This document shows positions 29,034-37,607 of a stretch of 64,000 bases of DNA, one piece after another. The stretch's first letter is position 1; each line of letters starts with the position of its first letter. A model generated the notes under the pieces. That model did not search any database. It saw only the letters and a list, made by a program, of their open reading frames with translations, and had not been told where the DNA came from. The position numbers and the translations under genes were made by a program. Origin of the DNA: Halopseudomonas pelagia. GTDB lineage: Bacteria > Pseudomonadota > Gammaproteobacteria > Pseudomonadales > Pseudomonadaceae. The stretch covers positions 3,844,001 to 3,908,000 of the forward strand of contig NZ_CP033116.1 of the NCBI RefSeq assembly GCF_009497895.1, given 5' to 3'.

Positions 29034-31141
29034 GGGCAAGCCTCCAGCGGGCAGCTTCCGTCAGGGAGCCTATGGCACTGACTGGCAAGCAGCAGTTTCT
29101 GTTTGGCTGCGGACGTCAAGCGTGACAAGTCATTCGGTTGAACCGCGACGGCCAGCGCACCTGCAGCAGCCTGGGCGACGGCACCGGGAGTCGTCGGTAG
29201 CATGATACCTAAGCCTGCCCCTTTGCCGGCGCTGCCTCCCGAGTTGATCTTGATCCCAGGCCCACTCAGCGTCACCCCACTGGGATCAAGCTTGAGGAAA
29301 GAGCCGCCACCCTTGGCAGTGAGTTCCATGCCTGCGTCGATAACCACCTTGTTACCGGCGTAGTAGTGGATCTCGTTACCCGCTTCGATGAACTGGCCGG
29401 TACCCACCTTGATGTGCTGGTTGTTGCCGCCAGTCAGGTGGTCGTCGGCTTTGATCTCGGTTCTGCGCTCACCGTGAGTAGTGTGGTGCTCTTCGGTCAT
29501 GAATTCGGTGTAGCTGTTGGCCTCTACGCGGTCATGGCGTTCGTGGCCTACGCGGATCTTCTGGTCGTGCTCAATGTTCTCGTCCCAGTCGCGCTGGGCG
29601 TGCAGGTAGATCTGTTCTTCGCCCTTTTTATCTTCGATGCGCAATTCGTTATAGCCACCGCCACCACCACCCGGTGCTGTGCTCAGAGTTTTGAATACGC
29701 TGCGGGTTTTGTGCGCGGGTAGCTCGTACGGAACCGGGTGGGTTTTGTGGTACAGGCATCCGGTGACCAGGGGTTGGTCCGGGTCGCCTTCTAGGAAGGT
29801 GATAAGGACTTCCATACCGATTCGCGGGATGGCGATGCCGCCGTATTGATTTCCGGCCCAGCTGGAGGAGACCCTGAGCCAGCAACTGGTTTGGTCGTTG
29901 CCCTGGCCTTCGCGGTCCCAGTGGAACTGCACCTTGATGCGGCCGTATTGGTCGCAGTGGATTTCTTCGCCTTCAGGGCCGGTGACGACGGCGGTCTGGC
30001 TACCCAGCACTTTCGGCTTTGGGTGGTTCAATTGCGGGCGGAAAGGGACGTCCCACGGGGTGGCAGTGAATTGATTGCGGTAGCCTTGGGTAAATCCGTC
30101 GGAATCCTTTGTGTCGCTGGTGACCGACTCTTCCAGCACCTGGGGTTGTTTGCCTTCGTGTTGAATCCCGGTGATCAGCCAGAGGTCGTTCCAGTCGGCT
30201 CTGGGGTGATCGGAGAGGGTGAGGAAGTGGCCACTGACGAGCGTGGGTACGTCACTCTTGCCTTCAGCCAGGCGGTAATCGCTGCGGTGACGTTCCAGGC
30301 TGCGCTTGGCCAGGTGCTTGCCGCGGGCGCGCTCGGTAAAGAGGCCGGGGTAGTCGTAGTCTTCCAGATCGGGCAGTGGTGGAGGCTGGTCGCCTTCTAC
30401 CGGCTGTTCGGCCTTGTGCGCCGCTTCCATCAAAAGATGGGGTTTTTCGAAGTCGTAATCCCGGCGGGTGACGCGGCTGGGGCGGGTTTCGACGCGCATG
30501 GCTAAGCGTTTGATCACCGGTTCGTCGGCGACCAGGCCGCTGTCTTGGGTATAGGCGGTGGATCTGTCGAGTTTGGGAAAGCCGGTTTGGTCGTCACCGA
30601 AGACCAACAGGTGATTATCGGCGCTGTGTTCGAAGTGGTAGTGAATGCCTTCTTCTTCACAGAGGCGCTGGATGAACTGCAGGTCGGTTTCGTCGTACTG
30701 GGTGCAGTAGTCGCGTTGCGGGTAATCCGTATTGAGTTGAAAGCGGTAGGCATCAGATTGGATGCCGTGGTCGCTCAATACTCGGGCGATGATCTGCGGG
30801 ACGGTCAGATGCTGGAAGATGCGCTGGTTGGTGCGATGGCCGAGATAGAACAGATGCGGCACCAGATCGATATGGTAGCGCGTCAGGCGCTTGCCGGCAT
30901 CGCCCTGGGCGACGCGGTGGATCAGGCCGTGAATGCCCTTGCCTTGGCCTGTAAAGCTGAAGAAGGCCGGTTGTTGCAGCAGGCGGTCGATATCCAGGTC
31001 CGGGCGTTCGCTGACCAGTTCCAGTTGGAAATGGTAGGGCTGGCTGATGTGCTCGACGCCTTCGAAGGACAGTACCTTGAAGTCGTGGCTGAGGCCGGGA
31101 ATATCGAGGGTGAAGTGGGCCTGGTTGGCGGCGGCGAACAT
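29018..31141 (-). CDS. vgrG: Type VI secretion spike protein VgrG
   Basis: 707 residues. The gp27-like base (HDFKVLSFEGVEHISQPYHF, RLCEEEGIHYHFEHS), the gp5-like OB region (IHCDQYGRIKVQFHWDREG, SSWAGNQYGGIAIPRIGMEV) and the repetitive beta-helix needle can be followed in order. The tail after the needle has a His/Cys-rich end (CHRLPDGSCPLEACPC) and no catalytic domain, so this is a carrier rather than an evolved VgrG. The ATG at 31141 has AAGGAA upstream; 49 residues before it lack family similarity. No other T6SS structural gene is in the window, so this is an orphan vgrG island. Confidence 0.95.
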   Translation of the reverse strand: MFAAANQAHFTLDIPGLSHDFKVLSFEGVEHISQPYHFQLELVSERPDLDIDRLLQQPAFFSFTGQGKGIHGLIHRVAQGDAGKRLTRYHIDLVPHLFYLGHRTNQRIFQHLTVPQIIARVLSDHGIQSDAYRFQLNTDYPQRDYCTQYDETDLQFIQRLCEEEGIHYHFEHSADNHLLVFGDDQTGFPKLDRSTAYTQDSGLVADEPVIKRLAMRVETRPSRVTRRDYDFEKPHLLMEAAHKAEQPVEGDQPPPLPDLEDYDYPGLFTERARGKHLAKRSLERHRSDYRLAEGKSDVPTLVSGHFLTLSDHPRADWNDLWLITGIQHEGKQPQVLEESVTSDTKDSDGFTQGYRNQFTATPWDVPFRPQLNHPKPKVLGSQTAVVTGPEGEEIHCDQYGRIKVQFHWDREGQGNDQTSCWLRVSSSWAGNQYGGIAIPRIGMEVLITFLEGDPDQPLVTGCLYHKTHPVPYELPAHKTRSVFKTLSTAPGGGGGGYNELRIEDKKGEEQIYLHAQRDWDENIEHDQKIRVGHERHDRVEANSYTEFMTEEHHTTHGERRTEIKADDHLTGGNNQHIKVGTGQFIEAGNEIHYYAGNKVVIDAGMELTAKGGGSFLKLDPSGVTLSGPGIKINSGGSAGKGAGLGIMLPTTPGAVAQAAAGALAVAVQPNDLSRLTSAAKQKLLLASQCHRLPDGSCPLEACPCLDR

Positions 31142-31724
31142 CCGATGTTCCTTGTGTGCAAATAGAGTGCTTATTTGGCTGAAAGCGAAAGCGGCCGTGC
31201 TGGGCGCGGGCAGATTATCGCAGATCGGGGTAGTGAGTTGTGTGAGCCAGTCGGCAAAATGGGTTGGCCGTCCGCATAGAAAGGTCAATCAGATCAAGGG
31301 GATATGTGCGCAAGAAGTTGCGCAGGTGGTGATCCGTGGGCTGAAAGACAATAGAACCAAGGTCAAAATGGATTCCCGCTTTCGCGGGAATGACGAGGCC
31401 GGTAGGAATGATGATGGTACTCGCATGAATCCGCTTGGATTCCCGCCTGCGCGGGAATGACGGGTGGGGCGGGAATGACGGGGCGGAGCGGGAATTTAGT
31501 AGTGAAGGTCGGAACTAGGGGGTTTCAAGTGACGGCTATGGGTTGGCCGATAAACCGTATCTTCTCATCGCCACAACACAGTCATCCTCGCGAAGGCGGG
31601 GATCCATTTGGCTTTTCGGCTGGGTAGGGGGCGGGAGTGTACTGCGAGACCGCTTGGATTCCCGCCTTCGCGGGAATGACGAGGTGGGGCGGGAATGACG
31701 GGGACGGGAGGGAGTGACGGGGTA
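31142..31724. other. Repeat-filled gap upstream of vgrG
   Basis: Contains the leader of vgrG and, from about 31355, an array of palindromic ATTCCC-type repeats ending at the IS3-family insertion. No coding region is supported. Confidence 0.7.
31355..31724. repeat. Array of ATTCCC/GGGAAT palindromic repeats (left of IS3)
   Basis: Copies of the core GATTCCCGC-(4-5)-GCGGGAATGACG occur at 31371-31395, 31438-31461 and 31657-31681. A variant in the opposite orientation (GTCATCCTCGCGAAGGCGGG onward) starts at 31580. Partial GGCGGGAATGACGG copies trail two of them. The elements resemble dRS3-like repeats described in Neisseria and scattered in many genomes. Confidence 0.8.
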
Positions 31725-31732
31725 TGTAGTGG

Positions 31733-32919
<1,187 letters not shown>

Positions 32920-32959
32920 TGTCGCCTAAGTGGGTGTCCGGTTTCATTAGACCACTACA

Positions 32960-33062
32960 GTAGCGGGAGGGAATGACGGAGTATGGTGGGAATGACAAGA
33001 AGCAGACCGGGAATGACGACGCGGAGCGGGCTTGCGAGGCGCGACCGGGTTGACTGTGTCAA
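32960..33062. repeat. Degenerate ATTCCC-type repeats (right of IS3)
   Basis: Several partial GGGAATGACG units (for example at 32969 and 32990) continue the array interrupted by the IS3 element, up to the 3' end of the penicillin-binding protein gene. Confidence 0.6.
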
Positions 33063-33071
33063 GACCGAAGG

Positions 33072-36047
33072 TCAGTCCCGCGCCACTTCACACAGCGCCC
33101 CACCCTGCTGCAAATAGGACTGCAGTATCGGCGCCATGCCTTTAAGCACTTGCACCGGCAATGCAGAAGTAAACCGGAAGCCATCCGCTGCTTTGCCTGG
33201 CACAAACGCCGTCAGCGTACCGAAGTGATCATCCCCGAGGAAAAACACAAAAGTCGCGGTCCGGTTCATCACCTGGCTGCTGGTCGAGCGGCCGCTGGCG
33301 GTCATGCTGTGAATGCGGTTGTCCCCGGTGCCGGTCTTGCCCCCCAACGCTAAAGGCATTCCATCCGCATCTACAAAAGTCCCCTGCAAACGCCGCGCAG
33401 TACCGCCATCAACAACCTCGGATAACACACCCTTCAACGCCGCGGCGACATCAGCGTGCATTACCTGCACACCTACTTCCTGGGGTCGCTGCAGACGAAC
33501 CTCATAAGGCGTGCCCGCAGCAAAATGCAGGTCATTGATTCGCCGGCTGGGGAAACGCATGCCTTGGTTTTGAATGATGCCCATCAACTCGGCCAGCGCC
33601 GCCGGGCGATCGCCGGAGCTACCCAATGCCGTACCCAACGAGGGAACCAGATGCTCGAACGGATAGCCCAGTTGCCTCCAGCGCCGATGCACCTCTAGAA
33701 AGGCTTCGACTTCCAACATGGTACGGATGCGCGAATCCCGTGCACTGCGATGGCGAGTGCGAAACAGCCAGCCATACACCTCTTGCCGCTCGGCCTTGCT
33801 GGCCTCCACGGCATCGCTGAATTTGCTGTCCGGCTGACGACTCAAATAACCTACCAACCACAACTCCAGCGGGTGTACGCGAGCGATATAGCCCTGATCC
33901 GGCAAATCGTAACGGCCAGGCCCGTAATCGCGATACAAACTACCTAACCGAACGCTACCCAATTCGCTCATTCCGGGTTGGGTCTGCATAAAGGCCTGGA
34001 ACGCAGTCTCGTCGGCATCGGGGTAGAGATAGCGATGCACCGCGGCGAGACGAGTGGCCGTGGGCCGCAGGCCATCAAGGAATACGTCAAGCCGCTCCTG
34101 CTCAGTTAACCCCGCATACTTGCGCCAAAACCTCAGCAAAAATGTCTGCCCTTCCCTATCTGCAAAACGCTCCAGGTAAACCTTGCGTGACGGATCCTTA
34201 TCGTCACGCATCACGTTCATGCTGCTTTCAGGCGACTGGTAAATGGCATAACGAAGAATGTCGCGCATCAAGCGCACAAAAGGCAGGTTGATCGACTCGC
34301 GCAAGGATTCACGCAGGGTCGGGTTACGGTCGTTGTCCGAGCGGAGGAAGTTGCCAAAATGCTGCACACCTCCCCCAGTAAAGAACCGCTCGTTCGGATT
34401 CGCCGAATAGCGTCGCTCCAGCGCCGCCTCCAGCATCTGGGCCAAAGGCGCCTGGGGATTTGCGCTCAAATAACCCGCAGCCCACACCGCCAGCACGTTC
34501 TCGTTATCCGCGCGCAGCTTGGCCAGTGTTTGCGGGTCTGCTCCGCTTAACTGCTCATGCAACTCCGCAATAATCTCCAGATAAGTCGCCAGCACCCGCA
34601 ACTTGGCCGTAGAGCCCAATTCCAGCTTGCTGCCTTCATTCAGGTCAAATGGCAGCCCGGTGTTATCTGTCTGTACTCGCACCTGGTTGCCGTCGACCCC
34701 GTGCTGCATCAGCGTGAAGCTGTAACGCACATCCCCAACCTTCTCAGGCGATAGCAGTCGCTCCCCCAGCAAGCCAATCTGCGCCGCCATCTCCGGCGTC
34801 GACAAGCTCTCCAGATAAGCACTGATCTGCTGCTGTAAATCACCGTGCAGGCTGGTGTCGGCCTGCAAATCGTAGCGGTCAACCGCATACTGGGACTGAC
34901 CGAGCAAACCAGACAGCCTTGCTCGCGCTACGGTGATGGCTTTGTCTACTGCAAAGCGCTGCCTTAAAGGATTTTCAGACCAGTTGCGAAACACCAGTGG
35001 CTGGAGCAAAGCTTCGTCACGCAATGGCGCCTCAATCAGCCCCTCGCGCGCAAATAAACGTAGATGGCTGTCGATCAGGCCGTTCAAGTCGTCACGGCCT
35101 TTCAGCAGATAGTAGGAGGGCCGACGCTGGGCAATCATCAGCGCCAAGGCTTGGCGTAGCGCAACCGCCTGCCCAGTGAGATCTTCATCCCCAGCCAAGC
35201 GCCGACTGAATCGCTCAATATCTTCAGAGAACCAAACCCACAACCCATCCCCGACACCGTTTACCTCGCCATGTCCTGGCGCCGCTGCCAGAGGAACAGT
35301 GTTGATATAGTCCAGCACCAACTGACGACGTGCTTCCAGGGTATTGGGACCTTTCTTATAAGCTCGCACACTGGCCGAGCCCATCTGCATCAACTTGTCC
35401 TCCAGTCCCTGGGTCCGACCTTCACGGGAATGGCGAAACTTTTCAATCTGCGTGGCAATCGTGCTCGCACCAGGTGTTGAGCGGTCCGCGTTGAACCGAC
35501 TGCCGGCCAAAGACACAGACGCGTCAGCCAAGCGTAACCAGTTCACCGCCGGATTGGCATTGGGATGTTCAAGACTTAACAGCTCACGATCTTCAATGAA
35601 CAGAAGCGCTTCGGCCAGCAAAGGCGGCACTTGCTCATAATGCTCGTAATAACGCTCTGGGTAATGAAAGGAAAACACGGGTTCGCCCCGGCAATCCTGA
35701 ATAGTCAGACCGGACTGAGTTTTTTCATCAAAGGGCGGGAAGAAGCCCTGCTCAACATAGCGCAGCAAAGGATCTGAAAATTGCGCCTGGGCAACCACCG
35801 AATAGCCTAACGACTGCAAACGCGGTAACAAGGCAGGCAGCACCGTATATCCGTAGCGATGATCAAAAGGGCCGTACTCAGGGTAGATGACCCGCTCGCT
35901 CGGGCCCTCCATCAACTCATAGGTCAGTTGCGACGCGTACTCACTAACGAACCGGGATTGATAGTAGGAGTGCTGAATCTCCTCGCTGACCAACCAAGCC
36001 AGCGCCACCAGCGCAATACCCAGAAGGAGCCATGGACGGTGCCGCAT
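33072..36047 (-). CDS. Atypical class A penicillin-binding protein (GT51 plus transpeptidase)
   Basis: 991 residues, longer than PBP1a or PBP1b. One N-terminal membrane anchor (about 6-21). The glycosyltransferase domain has the catalytic E152 in LLFIEDRELLSLEH and GASTIATQIEKF at 193-204, close to the family GGSTI-TQQ motif. The transpeptidase-like part has STAK in LELGSTAKLRV, SIN in RESINLPFVR and KTGTGD near the C-terminus. All three active-site motifs are thus present, so a bifunctional peptidoglycan synthase is likely, but spacing and the long inserts between motifs are unusual. Not PBP1a, 1b or 1c by sequence feel. It sits beside the pilin genes with no obvious functional link. Confidence 0.85.
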   Translation of the reverse strand: MRHRPWLLLGIALVALAWLVSEEIQHSYYQSRFVSEYASQLTYELMEGPSERVIYPEYGPFDHRYGYTVLPALLPRLQSLGYSVVAQAQFSDPLLRYVEQGFFPPFDEKTQSGLTIQDCRGEPVFSFHYPERYYEHYEQVPPLLAEALLFIEDRELLSLEHPNANPAVNWLRLADASVSLAGSRFNADRSTPGASTIATQIEKFRHSREGRTQGLEDKLMQMGSASVRAYKKGPNTLEARRQLVLDYINTVPLAAAPGHGEVNGVGDGLWVWFSEDIERFSRRLAGDEDLTGQAVALRQALALMIAQRRPSYYLLKGRDDLNGLIDSHLRLFAREGLIEAPLRDEALLQPLVFRNWSENPLRQRFAVDKAITVARARLSGLLGQSQYAVDRYDLQADTSLHGDLQQQISAYLESLSTPEMAAQIGLLGERLLSPEKVGDVRYSFTLMQHGVDGNQVRVQTDNTGLPFDLNEGSKLELGSTAKLRVLATYLEIIAELHEQLSGADPQTLAKLRADNENVLAVWAAGYLSANPQAPLAQMLEAALERRYSANPNERFFTGGGVQHFGNFLRSDNDRNPTLRESLRESINLPFVRLMRDILRYAIYQSPESSMNVMRDDKDPSRKVYLERFADREGQTFLLRFWRKYAGLTEQERLDVFLDGLRPTATRLAAVHRYLYPDADETAFQAFMQTQPGMSELGSVRLGSLYRDYGPGRYDLPDQGYIARVHPLELWLVGYLSRQPDSKFSDAVEASKAERQEVYGWLFRTRHRSARDSRIRTMLEVEAFLEVHRRWRQLGYPFEHLVPSLGTALGSSGDRPAALAELMGIIQNQGMRFPSRRINDLHFAAGTPYEVRLQRPQEVGVQVMHADVAAALKGVLSEVVDGGTARRLQGTFVDADGMPLALGGKTGTGDNRIHSMTASGRSTSSQVMNRTATFVFFLGDDHFGTLTAFVPGKAADGFRFTSALPVQVLKGMAPILQSYLQQGGALCEVARD

Positions 36048-36186
36048 ATTTTCTCCCCGGATTGTTTGGGGTAAGTCTACTGGAGAGGTGTGGGGATGGA
36101 ATAGCAGGAATAAAGCCTAAGACGAAAATTGCCAAGATTTCAGGGATGATCTGCCGCCGATCAGCCCGTGGAAGACAACTTACCAC

Positions 36187-36657
36187 TCAAGGGCAGGCTC
36201 TAGACACGAAATTGGCGGGCACCCCGGTAGTCGCGCAGATCCAATAACCCTCCTCGCTCCGAGACCAAACCACCTGTGCGTTACTATTGATTAAAGTTGG
36301 GGTAGCGTTATTTCCGAAAGAAGCAGTGATTGTTGCGGTTTGAGTAAGAGGAGAGGCAAGCTGGGGCACGCCAGTGCCTGGAGCTAAAATAGCGCCGACC
36401 TGCGAATCGCCGAACAAGAGGTTAGAACCAGAAGCAGCGGGATCACATTGACCAGCAGCAAGACCTATAACAAAACGTGACTCAAGCAGACAATTTTCGA
36501 CACTCGTCCTAAGACGCGCAGCTTCGGATATAACTCGATTAACCTGGGTGTTGATAACAAAACCTTGGTAAAGCGGAATACTAACAGCAGCTAAAAAGCT
36601 GACAATCGCAACAACAATCATCAATTCGATAAGCGTGAAGCCTTTGGCAAGACACAT
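36187..36657 (-). CDS. Second type IV pilin (PilA paralogue)
   Basis: 156 residues. Short leader MCLAKG is followed by the processed N-terminus [20 protein letters not shown] with Glu5, cleaved and methylated by PilD. The C-terminal domain has four cysteines: C of ENCLLES and AAGQCDP, and a last pair (WICATT, SRACP) typical of a disulphide D-loop. It resembles the neighbouring pilin in layout (RTSVENCLL.., AAGQCD..SNLL, WICATT) but is divergent. Start at 36657 follows a GGGGTTGGA site. It has its own promoter candidate and lies behind the first pilin's terminator. Confidence 0.9.
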   Translation of the reverse strand: MCLAKGFTLIELMIVVAIVSFLAAVSIPLYQGFVINTQVNRVISEAARLRTSVENCLLESRFVIGLAAGQCDPAASGSNLLFGDSQVGAILAPGTGVPQLASPLTQTATITASFGNNATPTLINSNAQVVWSRSEEGYWICATTGVPANFVSRACP

Positions 36658-36709
36658 TATCCAACCCCACATGAAGATTAAACTTAAACACAGCGCAAAG
36701 CATGCCTGC

Positions 36710-36734
36710 AAGCAAGAAAGCAAGAAAGCAAGAA
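36710..36734. repeat. Three tandem 8-base units upstream of second pilin
   Basis: AAGCAAGA repeated three times (last partial boundaries uncertain) in the presumed leader between promoter and start codon. Confidence 0.6.
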
Positions 36735-36741
36735 CTTTAAT

Positions 36742-36770
36742 AATGTAAAACCAAATGCTAAAGCGAACAA
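36742..36770 (-). promoter_or_regulatory. Candidate sigma-70 promoter of second pilin
   Basis: TTGTTC, 17 bases, TACATT on the minus strand, about 85 bases upstream of the start codon. Each hexamer matches consensus at four of six positions. Confidence 0.45.
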
Positions 36771-36789
36771 AATTCTCACAAAGCCGCGC

Positions 36790-36823
36790 AAAAAAAGACC
36801 CCGCTGAGGCGAGGTCTTTTATC
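36790..36823 (-). terminator. Intrinsic terminator after pilA
   Basis: On the minus strand AAAGACCTCGC and GCGGGGTCTTT flank a CTCA loop, followed by a T run. It separates the two pilin genes. Confidence 0.88.
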
Positions 36824-36872
36824 TAATACTAAGCTAACACTTGCCGGACAGCCAAAGTGCTATGCAACTGCA

Positions 36873-37328
36873 TTAGGGAGGCGGTGGCACTGCAGCTGCT
36901 GCTGCACCACAACCGGTAGGTGCAAAGTTAGCCTCTACAGTAGAGGTACAAACCCAAGTACCTTCCGCGTCACGAGTCCAAACAAGAGTTTCCCCATCAA
37001 TCGCTGCTGCGGCATTCCCGCCGAAAGTGGCTTCTATAGTGGCAGTTTCAGTTAACGGATCGTCGATATCAGGAAGATTACCATCCAATAGGTTAGAGTT
37101 TGTAGCACCTACATCACATTCCCCAGCAGCAGTACCCAGATCCAAGCGCCCGTCCAGAATACAAGTTTCAACCGCAGTACGCAGTTGGCCTGTTTCAGAC
37201 ATAACACGGCTTACCTGAGACTTAGCAACGTAAGTCTGGTACTGAGGAATAGCGATTGCAGCCAGAATACCGATGATCGCAACAACGATCATCAGTTCTA
37301 TCAATGTAAAACCCTTTTGAGATTTCAT
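36873..37328 (-). CDS. pilA: Type IV major pilin
   Basis: 151 residues. Leader MKSQKG, then [20 protein letters not shown] with Glu5, the class IVa signature. The globular part has two cysteine pairs (ETCILDG, AGECDV; WVCTST, PTGC) and an unusual Ala/Pro-rich end ([10 protein letters not shown]). The pilin is polymerised by PilB/PilC and processed by PilD, all encoded divergently next door. The ATG at 37328 has GGAG seven bases upstream; a TTG two codons earlier was rejected. A sigma-54 promoter lies upstream. Confidence 0.95.
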   Translation of the reverse strand: MKSQKGFTLIELMIVVAIIGILAAIAIPQYQTYVAKSQVSRVMSETGQLRTAVETCILDGRLDLGTAAGECDVGATNSNLLDGNLPDIDDPLTETATIEATFGGNAAAAIDGETLVWTRDAEGTWVCTSTVEANFAPTGCGAAAAAVPPPP

Positions 37329-37376
37329 GTTCAACTCCGTTTAGTAATGAATTAGCCGGCAGGCTGAAATCGATAC

Positions 37377-37392
37377 TGCATTGACCGTGCCA
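37377..37392 (-). promoter_or_regulatory. Sigma-54 (-24/-12) promoter of pilA
   Basis: TGGCACGGTCAATGCA on the minus strand keeps the GG and GC dinucleotides 12 bases apart and matches TGGCACG-N4-TTGCA except for one base. pilA of P. aeruginosa is likewise RpoN/PilR dependent. Confidence 0.8.
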
Positions 37393-37477
37393 ACAATCAA
37401 ATTCCCCGCAATATAGGGCTTAAAGTGGAATGCATCTCAGAGACTCAGCCAATGCACTGATGAAACTCGTCAAGGAG

Positions 37478-37492
37478 TGACATTTTTTGTCA
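37478..37492. promoter_or_regulatory. Candidate PilR-type enhancer site
   Basis: TGACA, five T residues, TGTCA forms an inverted repeat about 86 bases upstream of the -24 element, a normal distance for an enhancer-binding protein; TGTC motifs are associated with PilR. Confidence 0.45.
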
Positions 37493-37530
37493 TGTTCGTA
37501 GTGCCACGTATTACTTTTAAAGACTAGCTG

Positions 37531-37559
37531 TGGGCATGGCGCTGTGTGTGTAATATAGT
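37531..37559 (+). promoter_or_regulatory. Candidate sigma-70 promoter of pilBCD
   Basis: TGGGCA, 17 bases, TATAGT, ending 48 bases before the pilB start. Confidence 0.45.
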
Positions 37560-37607
37560 CGGCTCGTAAAACCCTAATAACTCCAGTATTGAGGCCGCCC
37601 TTCGCCT

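Noticed and set aside
29846..31165. Valine-rich plus-strand frames opposite vgrG
   Set aside because: Mirror of the repetitive VgrG coding sequence; no ribosome-binding site or domain.
31355..31724. CRISPR array
   Set aside because: Units are palindromic, unevenly spaced, in both orientations, with no uniform spacers and no cas genes.
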